A stretch of DNA of 64,000 nt from Sediminibacterium sp. (GTDB taxonomy: Bacteria > Bacteroidota > Bacteroidia > Chitinophagales > Chitinophagaceae). The stretch spans positions 421,865-485,864 of the forward strand of contig NZ_JAUYTR010000016.1 in assembly GCF_030695065.1 (NCBI RefSeq), given 5' to 3'. Positions 1 to 9,592 of this stretch are shown one piece after another. Numbering within the stretch: the first letter of the stretch is position 1; each line of letters opens with the position of its first letter. The position numbers and the translations under genes are program-made. Below the pieces are notes generated by a model, which was given only the letters and a program-made list of their open reading frames with translations, was not told the origin of the DNA and searched no databases.

Positions 1-98
1 AACTGCATGATAAGGATGGATCGGTTCACAATAGCATTCAAAAAATCAACAATTCCATACGCGACTTAGAAAATTTATTTAAAAAATTCAGAAGATAA
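1..98 (+). CDS. C-terminal end of an upstream gene (partial), ...LHDKDGSVHNSIQKINNSIRDLENLFKKFRR*
   Basis: Frame 3 is open from the window start to TAA at 96-98, which overlaps the next ATG (TAATG). Confidence 0.6.
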   Translation, partial: LHDKDGSVHNSIQKINNSIRDLENLFKKFRR

Positions 99-1063
99 TG
101 TACTATAATCACAACCTAAGAACAAATCTGCAGGAATGGAAAAATCGGCTTGCCAAATCCGGAAGCGATCAATTTCCTCATCAGTTAAAGTATTTCATTT
201 CGAATATTGAAGGCAATAAAATCCTTCGCGGCATACTTGATGAGGCGGTGACAAAATATACCTACACCCCTGAAATGTTCGAGGAATACTTGAACCGATT
301 GGAAACAGGTGATATTTATGGCATGAGTTATGAAAACGAACCGCATCACGCAGCGCATGTTTACCAGTTTCTCAAATTCCTAGTAAGCGAGGGAGAATAT
401 GAACTCCACATGTCCACTTTGTTTTATGGGCAAAGCTTTGCAGACTCACAAAACAATGTGATTGAAACCCTGATCACACCTATCACATATTATTTTCATG
501 ACCAATTAGAGAAAAGCTCCTCCATTATTTATCTGCTCGAAAAATATAAACGCAGAACAGAATGGTTCACAAGGGAAACACTTCAAGCAAAATATTCTGA
601 TGCCCAAAAAAACTACGAACAACTTCTGGAGGATGATTTAAGGATGTTCCTGTTCGATCAGGGGATTGATTATCCGTTCTCAACTCCAAAATCAACCTCT
701 GGGCGCGCTGATTTAATTGGCGCAATCGATACAAATGATCCCCTGATTCTGGAAATTAAACTGGTAGATAAAGAAAGGAATTATGGAAAAAACAGAGTAT
801 GCGATGGCTTCACGCAAATTGTACGCTATACCAATGACTATAACAAGGATGCCGGTTATTTGGCCATTTTTAATTTTTCACCACAGGATATAGTTTTTTC
901 GTTTGCGAATAGCAACCAGTTTCCACCAATGCTGGTGTACAATAACAAATCATATTTTTTCCTTGTGATCAATCTGTTCGATCATGCCTCAGCTAGTAAG
1001 CAGGGAAAGATCGAAACCATGACAGTTACAGAAGAAGACCTTATAAAACAATCTGCCGAGTGA
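98..1063 (+). CDS. PD-(D/E)XK nuclease-like protein, function unknown
   Basis: 321 aa; C-terminal GRADLIGAIDTNDPLILEIKL (D...ExK) followed by GFTQIVRYTNDY (Q..Y), the usual PD-(D/E)XK layout. Confidence 0.65.
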   Translation: MYYNHNLRTNLQEWKNRLAKSGSDQFPHQLKYFISNIEGNKILRGILDEAVTKYTYTPEMFEEYLNRLETGDIYGMSYENEPHHAAHVYQFLKFLVSEGEYELHMSTLFYGQSFADSQNNVIETLITPITYYFHDQLEKSSSIIYLLEKYKRRTEWFTRETLQAKYSDAQKNYEQLLEDDLRMFLFDQGIDYPFSTPKSTSGRADLIGAIDTNDPLILEIKLVDKERNYGKNRVCDGFTQIVRYTNDYNKDAGYLAIFNFSPQDIVFSFANSNQFPPMLVYNNKSYFFLVINLFDHASASKQGKIETMTVTEEDLIKQSAE

Positions 1064-1064
1064 C

Positions 1065-2798
1065 ATGAAACAGAAAGCAGTTCCTGGACATTCAATGATC
1101 CTCGGTGAAACTTTACAACCTTATGAAATACTGGTTGGGAAGTTTTCTTCATGGAATATATTCATTTGGGCCGCATCACTTAATAACGAATTATATGCTT
1201 CACTAGATTTTCATTCTAACCAGTTGCGCTTGCTTGAATTGTTGTTTCGCGGCTACAATCCAGAGCAACAAAAATACTTAAATGAAAAACTGATTGTACT
1301 TGCAAACAATGGATTTGGTGCAGATGCATTTCATATATTTCATAAACGCTACCTGCTACCATTGATTGTGAAAGAACTCAGGCGTAATGAACAAAAATCA
1401 AAATTTCAAAAAGGAAATGGTATAGAATTCCCGGTATTGATGGCTTATCTGACCGTGATCGATGAGGAACACGCTATTGACCAGCAATTTCTAGATAAAT
1501 CAAAAAACGTTGTAGATGAGGCTGAACAAGAATATAACATTATCTGGACTAATATTCTGCGACAATTTCATTTCAACGAACCAACTAGCCCACTTGTTGA
1601 GTTATGTAAACTTTATGTATTGTGTAAGTATAGTTCTGAAAACTGGCCGGAGCATTTTGCAGAATACTTAGCTAGTTTAGGTATGAAAACCATCGGGCAC
1701 TTAACAAAAAGTTACGTCGATATTATCAATTTCCTTCAACTAGAAGCATTAAATAAATCGTATCGAAAAATGGTTGATCTGACGCCAGGAGCAGAAACAA
1801 ACAAACAACATTTGGATTCGATGTGTTGTAATTCAACATTCGGCAAGACTGATGCCTCGATAGCTGATCTAAAAAAAAGACCGTTATTCTCTTTTCCTGA
1901 TGGGAGGTACAGGGTCGTAGATCCTAATTTCTTATACAAACATATTTATCGGGGCACCTACTTTAATCTCTACCACACAACCGGATTGTCAAAACAGTTA
2001 ACCAGGTTCAATGAATATAGTAACACCATTTCGAAAAAAGTTTTGGAAGAACTGTTTTTCAAGGCAGTGATGCAGTCGCTGAATTCAGATGAAGATATAC
2101 TGATAACGGATAGGCAAGAAGATCATTCACCTGATGCATATATGCGAATGCACGATACGATATTGCTTATAGAATTCAAAGCGTATGTTATCAATGACAA
2201 GTATATCGACGAACCAGATTTTGATTCATTTAAAAAATATATTCAAGAAAACTTCATCCGCAATGCCTCCGGAAAAGGCAAAGGTGCAGGCCAGATCATT
2301 GAACAGATCAAGTTACTATCAAAAGGATTGCTGAATGATGATATTGGTGTTAAAGATCTCACCGATAAGAAATACCATATCTACCCAATCATCTGTCACA
2401 ACGATTTTCAATTTGGTGTAACCGCACTCAATGACTATATCAATAAACAATTCCAGCAAGAAATTTTAAATGAGAAACTGCCATCGTCCCTGATCATTCA
2501 CGACCTGACACTTATATGTCTGGACTGGATAGTTGACATATACCTGCGCGGCGGAAATTTTCAATCATTAACAAAAATGGTGTATGCCTATCACCAGATT
2601 CTTGAGGACCGCAAAAAACTATTTAGACCGGAAATGGACACAGAAGTTTATTTGAATTCCCGTAGCAGCTTTGACGAAGTGTACAAAAATCTTTTTATCC
2701 ATTCTTTACCAAACGTATCAGATAACCTCAAACCGTTTAAACAGTTTATTGACCGTCTCGGATTCACAGATGAAATGTTGTCAAAAGAATTAAACTGA
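1065..2798 (+). CDS. Large PD-(D/E)XK nuclease-like protein, function unknown
   Basis: 577 aa; SPDAYMRMHDTILLIEFKAYV (D...ExK) followed by GAGQIIEQIKLL; starts 1 nt after the previous stop. Confidence 0.6.
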   Translation: MKQKAVPGHSMILGETLQPYEILVGKFSSWNIFIWAASLNNELYASLDFHSNQLRLLELLFRGYNPEQQKYLNEKLIVLANNGFGADAFHIFHKRYLLPLIVKELRRNEQKSKFQKGNGIEFPVLMAYLTVIDEEHAIDQQFLDKSKNVVDEAEQEYNIIWTNILRQFHFNEPTSPLVELCKLYVLCKYSSENWPEHFAEYLASLGMKTIGHLTKSYVDIINFLQLEALNKSYRKMVDLTPGAETNKQHLDSMCCNSTFGKTDASIADLKKRPLFSFPDGRYRVVDPNFLYKHIYRGTYFNLYHTTGLSKQLTRFNEYSNTISKKVLEELFFKAVMQSLNSDEDILITDRQEDHSPDAYMRMHDTILLIEFKAYVINDKYIDEPDFDSFKKYIQENFIRNASGKGKGAGQIIEQIKLLSKGLLNDDIGVKDLTDKKYHIYPIICHNDFQFGVTALNDYINKQFQQEILNEKLPSSLIIHDLTLICLDWIVDIYLRGGNFQSLTKMVYAYHQILEDRKKLFRPEMDTEVYLNSRSSFDEVYKNLFIHSLPNVSDNLKPFKQFIDRLGFTDEMLSKELN

Positions 2799-5627
2799 TC
2801 AGTTTTCTTCTATGATGGGCATATCATAGCTATAAATATAATAGTGCATCAATTCTAAATCACCATTATTCTGCAGGATTGCCTCCAACCAATGTTTTTG
2901 CAACACTTTTGATTGTCTATACTTTAATTTAAAGTATAGTGTAAAATGATTTTTTACCCATTCTGGATTGAATTGAGAGTAGTCAAAAGTATCCATATCA
3001 AGCAGCCATGCATAATAAGGATCAAGTAATATCATAGCTTCTCTGATATCGGCAGGCATGGTAATATTGTACTTGAAATAAAAATTACAATATTTATCGA
3101 GCACCATATCATGGAAGAAAGGCTTTCGCACAAAAGCCGCTCTCTTGTTTCCTCTTTTTAACCGTGTCCTGATATGATCATCATACCGTTCGATTTCAGA
3201 TGTATCCGGCGGTGCTAGTTCATACATAGTAGCTCTGTAAAACCTCTCGCTTTCAAAATGGGCTTTTATATGCTCCTGTATAAAAATAGTTACTTTATTT
3301 TTTTGATCCTCTTCTAGTACTAATGGCAGCATACATACTTTGTCCCAGGTATTATCCCTGACATAATCTTGCTCATGTTCTTTAATATCATGTAGCAGAC
3401 TATCTAATTCAGTTTCGTCAATGGATATCTTCAAATTTCTATCTTTTAGGAGATCCAACACATCATACATTGCATTATCACCATAATCACCTCCCTTAAT
3501 CAACAAGTACTTGAATAATCCTATAAGATGTTCATTCGACATTATTGCCCCACGATTAATAACAAAAAAATGCAAGGCCTCAATCAATTTGTAAGGATGT
3601 ATGTTTTGTGGAACTACTAAGAATTTTTCAAGGTAATTGAAAAATGACTGTACTTCTTCTGCATTTAATTTAATTACTGCTGCAAGTGTTATAGAGTTAA
3701 GAACAACCCTTTCATAAACATCAATGAAATATGTATCATCCCATTTGGCATTTCGAGTTGTGGTTTCTATTATGTCTTCATTTTTTTGTGCCACCAGCTT
3801 TGCAACATCACCAGCTTGTGTAAATAAGGTTTGAGATTTGATTAAGAACCCACCAATTCCATCTTCTCCTTCTTTGCATTTTATATCTGTGATCTTGTAG
3901 CGTCTCCTGTATTTCCTTATGAGTTCCGGTTCAGAGAAATAAATCAATTTTTCCAAAACGTACTCCGTAAAGAATCCAACTTTTCCAGACATCTCATTGT
4001 TGCATGCATAAGATGCAAAAACGCCTTCAGTGAGAGTTTGGCAAAGCTCATTAAACGAACTTGAAAAATGATAGAATACTCCATTTCGTTCTATAAATTC
4101 AGTCAGGCAATACAATCGTTCCATCAGCTTTTGGCTTTCAAGATGTGTACCTGAACTTTTAGAGTGATAGAGGTCGCGTATTTTCGAATTGTATTTATGA
4201 GCGTCGGCAAGTGTCTTATTATAAAAGGTGTTATTGGCAATCCAATGAATGGTTGCTCTGTTGCCAATATGCGTGCTTTGTTCCTGTTCTTTCTTCAAAT
4301 CAATGTCGGCCAGTTGCGAAAGCACCTGCTCACCCAGATTTCCATCTATTCTGAAGCTCTGCCGGATAGCCCAATGAAGGTTAACGAGATTGTAGCAAAT
4401 AAGAAAACGTTGCGTTTTTGTCAAGGACCTATCTTTTAAAAGATCCTGCAGAAGCTGGTTGGCATCTATAAAATGTCCAGTGATAAATAGCAGGTAAGCG
4501 CAACGCATCTTTTCATTAATGCTACCGCTTTTCCTTTCACTGTCGATTGCTTCGAAAGCTCCAATAAAATCCATTCGTCGGTAGCAACACAAAGAACACT
4601 TGCAGAAAGTTTTCTCATTTTTGACAAGCAGTTCTATCTCTTTCCTGTCTTCGCCGATCAAATGGTCAACCAGATTCCCGCGAAGAAAATAGGCAATTTC
4701 AGCCACGGCTTCTCTGTCGATTGATTGATCGTCGGGGTGATGGTAGTATCTGGTGAACAGGTCTACAACTTTTTCATTGTCAGTAAATAATTCGTAGGCA
4801 GCTTCACTGAGTGTGATATTCTCACCGATAAGAAAAGGATAATGCCTTGCAAACAGGTGCTTGGGTAATACCGCTAATCCATCAAATGCAGCATCCAAAT
4901 AAGCTAGAATTTGTTTTTCTAATGTCAATGATTTGTCAATGGAAACAATATTCGCAATTGATGGTTTTGAATATCCGAGCTTCCTGCTAAAAAAGACACC
5001 TCTATCCCTTAATTGACTAATAAAGTCAGAAATTCTCATCAAGTGTAAAATGCTTACTGTTGGGTATTGAATCTGAAAATCCGGATGCAATACATGGGGA
5101 ATTGTATCAGGATGACAGAAATCGTTGTGATTAGATGAAATGAAAAATAATGTAGAGTCTATTTTTTCCTTCATAAATTCCAACGCAGAATAGATAATTA
5201 GCGCATCGTTTTTGCTTTTTCTTTTTGTATGGAACGGTGCTTTGTTATTACGGTCAGCATCAAAAACTTTTACTTTTATTACATCTGATTCATCAATGTA
5301 AGTAGCCTTTGCATAAATTTCGTCTATAAGCATGACCTGATGTAGTAAACGTTCCTTGATATTTTGCAGGTTTTCTATTTCCTCCGAGCTGATATCATCA
5401 CCTAAACTTTTTGCCTTAATCTTTTTGCTGTAGTCGTTTTCAATATTTTTTACAATTTCTGCTCTATGCTTATCCCATTCTGCTGCAAGCGCCGAACAGG
5501 ACAGAAAACGAATCTTTCCAGTATTTGAAAATTGGTGAATAGCTTCAAGATTAGGATCGTTGATATCTCGGTTGATAAGTATCGACATCCAGATTGTTGT
5601 ATCAATAACTGCGTAAAGCATATCCAA
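2799..5627 (-). CDS. PIN-domain (DUF4935-like) protein with long helical-repeat C-terminal region
   Basis: 942 aa; N-terminal YAVIDTTIWMSI, SCSALAAEWDKH, KSKNDALIIYSA and FFISSNHNDF match PIN spacing; the remainder is helical with TPR-like segments. Confidence 0.6.
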   Translation of the reverse strand: MDMLYAVIDTTIWMSILINRDINDPNLEAIHQFSNTGKIRFLSCSALAAEWDKHRAEIVKNIENDYSKKIKAKSLGDDISSEEIENLQNIKERLLHQVMLIDEIYAKATYIDESDVIKVKVFDADRNNKAPFHTKRKSKNDALIIYSALEFMKEKIDSTLFFISSNHNDFCHPDTIPHVLHPDFQIQYPTVSILHLMRISDFISQLRDRGVFFSRKLGYSKPSIANIVSIDKSLTLEKQILAYLDAAFDGLAVLPKHLFARHYPFLIGENITLSEAAYELFTDNEKVVDLFTRYYHHPDDQSIDREAVAEIAYFLRGNLVDHLIGEDRKEIELLVKNEKTFCKCSLCCYRRMDFIGAFEAIDSERKSGSINEKMRCAYLLFITGHFIDANQLLQDLLKDRSLTKTQRFLICYNLVNLHWAIRQSFRIDGNLGEQVLSQLADIDLKKEQEQSTHIGNRATIHWIANNTFYNKTLADAHKYNSKIRDLYHSKSSGTHLESQKLMERLYCLTEFIERNGVFYHFSSSFNELCQTLTEGVFASYACNNEMSGKVGFFTEYVLEKLIYFSEPELIRKYRRRYKITDIKCKEGEDGIGGFLIKSQTLFTQAGDVAKLVAQKNEDIIETTTRNAKWDDTYFIDVYERVVLNSITLAAVIKLNAEEVQSFFNYLEKFLVVPQNIHPYKLIEALHFFVINRGAIMSNEHLIGLFKYLLIKGGDYGDNAMYDVLDLLKDRNLKISIDETELDSLLHDIKEHEQDYVRDNTWDKVCMLPLVLEEDQKNKVTIFIQEHIKAHFESERFYRATMYELAPPDTSEIERYDDHIRTRLKRGNKRAAFVRKPFFHDMVLDKYCNFYFKYNITMPADIREAMILLDPYYAWLLDMDTFDYSQFNPEWVKNHFTLYFKLKYRQSKVLQKHWLEAILQNNGDLELMHYYIYSYDMPIIEEN

Positions 5628-5734
5628 AAATACAATTCAAAAACCATTTTCTTAACTGATTGAAAACCAGAAAGTAGTGAAGTTTATTCTTTAATAACTA
5701 AGTTTTTTAGTAATTCTGCATAGATTCTTACTCT

Positions 5735-6991
5735 ATGAACCTCAACTTCAAAACCTTCTATTATTTCTGTTACGGAACCTACTCTACTGCAGCGCTGGTA
5801 AAAGCTGCGGTGGAGCACGGTATTACGAGCCTAACTTTGTGTAATTTCAATTGCACATACGACTATTGGGAATTTGTAAAGCTTTGTAGGGAATCAGGTA
5901 TTAAACCCATCTTAGGTGTCGATATCCGAAATGGCAATACACACCTTTACTTGCTTATTGCAAAAAACAACAATGGACTTTTTTGAATCAATAGTTTTCT
6001 GTCTGAACATTTAATAACGAAGAAAGAATTTCCACCTTTGTCGCATGCGACATTCAATGTATTCATAATTTATTCGCTTCACACAAAACAAATAAGTGAA
6101 TTACTTCCTAACGAACGTATCGGAATCAAACCCTATGAAGTTGCATCTTTCTTTAAATTTGAAGCGACCGAACACTATGTAATCAATCAACCTGTTGTAG
6201 TTCAAGACAAGCAACACTTTTACCTGCATTGTTTACTTCGCTCAATTTATAACAACCAATTACTATCTACCTTAGAGCCCGAACAGTGCTGCCATAGAGA
6301 GGATACATTTTTAAGTCCTTCGAAGTTGCTCAACACCTTCAAGCAGTATCCTATCTTAGTGACTAATACCTATAAATTGTTAGATGCTTGTTCCATCGAA
6401 ATGGATTTTAATCTTGATAAGAATTTGTCAAAATTCGGCGGCTCCAATCAAGACGACTTTGTGCTTTTAGAAAAATTGGCGCGCGCAGGTTTGTATCGCC
6501 GTTATGGCCGCAAAAATAAAGTGGCAATTACACGTTTAGAGAAAGAATTCAAAGTAATCTTCAATGAACCCCTGAACTTCAACTTCGAACTTACCTCATT
6601 AATTGACGATCCCATGGATGATTTGTACGACCAAATGGAACTGCTTGGCTTCACCATTACGAATCCCTTTAAATTAGTCGACGCCGACCCAACGCAATTC
6701 ATTCCCGCAATAGATATCGGCAAATACAAAGGCAAAGTGATAACAATGCTCGCCTACTTCATTGCTCGAAAACAAGTCCTTACAAAGTACGATGACACGA
6801 TGTTCTTCGGCACATTCGTAGACAGCGAATTAAACTGGATCGACACAGTCCACTTCCCCGAAGCCGCCAAACGCCATCCCTTACACACAAGTGACTTCTA
6901 CAAAATCCTCGGCAAAGTCGCCGAAGACTTCGGCGTCTTCAGCCTGGAAGTCTCTTGGATGGAAAAATGTGGGTATAAAAACAGGCGTTAG
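5735..6991 (+). pseudogene. DNA polymerase III alpha (DnaE-type) pseudogene
   Basis: ORFs 5735-5986 and 6038-6991 lie in one frame, separated by a TGA where homologues have Trp (NNGLF*INSFLSEHL). The PHP-like N-terminus joins directly to a C-terminal segment (DDPMDDLYDQMELLGFTITNPF...), so the catalytic core is missing. Confidence 0.8.
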
Positions 6992-7004
6992 TTGGTTTAG
7001 TTAA

Positions 7005-8462
7005 TTAAAACTTAAGTATAGCCTTCAAAATAAATAGCACGGTAAACAACCCTAGAAAATATTGAAAAAGAAATAAAAGTACATATCTCTTTTGGGTCAA
7101 TTTCAAATTTTCCAATCGTATGGTTAATGCAAAAAATATAAAAACAGTGTACAATAAAACAGTAAATCCTTTACCAAAAGAAAGTCGTTTCCACCCAAAT
7201 TTCTCATTATCGAAAAGCATATACGTTTCCTGCATCTTTCCCCAATGCCAATAATTCAATATAGCAATTATCAAAACAAACAAAATTGCCCAATAGTAAA
7301 CTCTTTCTCGTGCATACCCATGTCCCCACCAAAGTGAAGAAACAAAATAAATAAGTTTAGGTTGACTGGATTTTAGATATTGTAATTCAACATGGCGGTA
7401 GCTATCAACCTTACCTTCCCGCTTATATTTTTCTAACAATTTGGTATATGTATACTGTCGAGCATCATTACCATCAGTAGAATCAAAATACAAGTTTACA
7501 TTGTCAGTCCATTCAATATCCAAATTTTCAACATCCGTATTGATAATTCTTATTTGAGCAGGTGTAGTTTTATCTCTGAATCTAATTTGAATTTGTCTAT
7601 CAATTTTTCGGCAGTTTCTAAACTCGACTCTATCGGCTACTAAATCTCCCAAAAATATATTTGGTCCAAACTCACAGCGATTAAATACAATTCTGCTATT
7701 CTTTAGCCTCCAAAATGTTAATACGTCCGCATTGAAATAACACTCACTAAAAATCAATTCATTCTTAAATTCACCAGACCATACATACCTAACAGAAGTA
7801 TCTTCAACATCACTTCCATCAAAACCTAAATTATGAATAGTGTCTTTACTAAATTCATAAACACGCTTTCCAACTTCTTTATCAATTGCAGCCAAATTAA
7901 AAGTCTTATACGAATTATTAAATGAGCGAAAGTCAAGGGAATCACAATTCTTGTTAAATTGAACATCTAAAGAGAGGCTTCTATTATGCATAAAAACCAA
8001 AAATTTTAATCGTTCATTGGATGCTAGTCGCACATTTGCATCTTTACTAGAATTAACATTCAAAGTATTTACGTTGGACTTAATAAAAACTATTTCACCT
8101 ACTGGATTTGAAAGGATTGCATTAATATTACAGGAATCGAAAACCAATCTTTGCTTATAGCGAGGTTGAGAACATATATCGTTAAACTTGCCATTTCGAT
8201 CATCAGATTGGCAAAAATTTAATGTTGATTTTTTAATAGTTAATAACCACGGGACACCTTTCATATTTACATAATCAAGAAACCCCCACCTATTCCCCTC
8301 ATAAGGGATTGAAATAAACTTATTTTGAATAAGTAAAGAACTGGTTGATTCATTCTTCCCTAATTTATAAACAGATATTGGTTGTCTTATCTCGATGGTG
8401 TCAGATGCATACAAAGAAATTGAAAGCATCCAAAATAAAATAAATAAGAATAAATATTTCAA
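7005..8462 (-). CDS. Pentapeptide-like/beta-helix membrane protein
   Basis: 485 aa; signal peptide MKYLFLFILFWMLSISLYA; FSECYF/FNRCEF/FRNC repeats; LWWGHGYARERVYYW motif and C-terminal TM helices. Confidence 0.55.
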   Translation of the reverse strand: MKYLFLFILFWMLSISLYASDTIEIRQPISVYKLGKNESTSSLLIQNKFISIPYEGNRWGFLDYVNMKGVPWLLTIKKSTLNFCQSDDRNGKFNDICSQPRYKQRLVFDSCNINAILSNPVGEIVFIKSNVNTLNVNSSKDANVRLASNERLKFLVFMHNRSLSLDVQFNKNCDSLDFRSFNNSYKTFNLAAIDKEVGKRVYEFSKDTIHNLGFDGSDVEDTSVRYVWSGEFKNELIFSECYFNADVLTFWRLKNSRIVFNRCEFGPNIFLGDLVADRVEFRNCRKIDRQIQIRFRDKTTPAQIRIINTDVENLDIEWTDNVNLYFDSTDGNDARQYTYTKLLEKYKREGKVDSYRHVELQYLKSSQPKLIYFVSSLWWGHGYARERVYYWAILFVLIIAILNYWHWGKMQETYMLFDNEKFGWKRLSFGKGFTVLLYTVFIFFALTIRLENLKLTQKRYVLLFLFQYFLGLFTVLFILKAILKF

Positions 8463-8583
8463 TGGGATTTAATTAGCTACATCTAAGTTAGTGTTCAATA
8501 TATAAATGACGATACACAACTTAAAAAAATAAGAACTATAAAAATACTAAATATATTAGCATTTTGCATCCATATTACCTTCC

Positions 8584-9396
8584 GATCGCAACATTACCCA
8601 CCTCGACCTTGATACATTCTTTGTTTCGGTGGAACGCTTGCAGAACCCGAAATTAATCGGAAAGCTTGTGATTGTAGTTTGTGCGAGCGATAGATGCGTT
8701 GTTTCATCGTGCAGTTACGAGGCAAAAAAGTTCGGGGTTCATGCAGCGATGCCGATGTTCCAAGCTAAACGGTTGTATTCTCATGCAATCTTTGTGAAGG
8801 GCGATTATGAAGCCTATTCGAACTTGGTGACAGAAGTGATCAGAGATAAAGTTCCGACCCTCGAAAAATCTTCTATCGATGAATTTTACTTAGACCTCAC
8901 GGGGATGGACAAATTATTTGGCTAGAGCAAATTTTCTTCTGAGCTCAAAGCGAAGATAATGAAGGAGTCCGGCCTGCCTATCTCCTACGCGCTTGCCAGT
9001 AATAAACATATTTCTAAGGTCGCTACCAACGAGGTGAAACCTAACGGCCAGCTGGAAATCGCTTTCGGTAATGAACGGGCATACCTCGCCCCTTTGAATA
9101 TAACAAAGCTCCCCGGTGTAGGAGATAAAACCAAAATACTGTTATTAAATATGGGCGTACAGAAAGTAAAAACCCTTGCTGACATTCCTTTAGAATTGCT
9201 CACAAACCTTTTGGGAAAAAACGGCGCCGAACTCCACCGACGCACAAATGGAATCGACGACTCCCCCGATGTGCCATTTCATGAACAAAAGTCCATGTCA
9301 ACAGAACACACTTTTCATCAGGATACAATTGACCTAAAATTTCTTAACGCAGCACTCGCCCGCATGACCGAGAAATTAGCTTTCAAACTAAGGTAA
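8584..9396 (+). pseudogene. dinB: DNA polymerase IV (DinB, Y-family) pseudogene
   Basis: DRNITHLDLDTFFVSVERLQNPKLIGK... lacks an in-frame ATG; in-frame TAG at 8923-8925 (MDKLFG*SKFSSELKAKIMKESGLPISYALASNKHISKVATNEVKPNGQ); ends at EKLAFKLR*, lacking the little-finger domain. Confidence 0.85.
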
Positions 9397-9413
9397 TCAT
9401 TCGCTTCTAACAC

Positions 9414-9592
9414 CTATGGATATTCAATATATATTGCCTGCGGGTCTGTATTAGGTCTATTTTCTAAGATTGGATTAGCATATATTCTTATTGTACCTTT
9501 CTTTACACCTAGATTATACATTTCTTGTTCAACAGCCTTCCTTAAAAACAATATCTTTTGCAAATGGTGTATTGAATGTTACTTACTCTCAT
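9414..9592 (-). pseudogene. Fragments of an AbiEii-like nucleotidyltransferase toxin
   Basis: ATG at 9592 overlaps the AbiEi stop (TAATG). Different minus frames contain NTPFAKDIVFKEG (AbiEii-like xVFKGGTSLS region) and then KAVEQEMYNLGVKKGTIRIYANPILENRPNTDPQAIYIEYP*. No intact ORF. Confidence 0.45.

Noticed and set aside
4164-4439. 91-aa plus-strand ORF inside the PIN gene
   Set aside because: Antisense to a continuous 942-aa reading frame with clear motifs.
5984-8925. Stop-codon recoding (Trp TGA or readthrough TAG) in dnaE and dinB
   Set aside because: TGA and TAG act as normal stops elsewhere in the window, and both genes also lack essential domains, so pseudogenisation is simpler.
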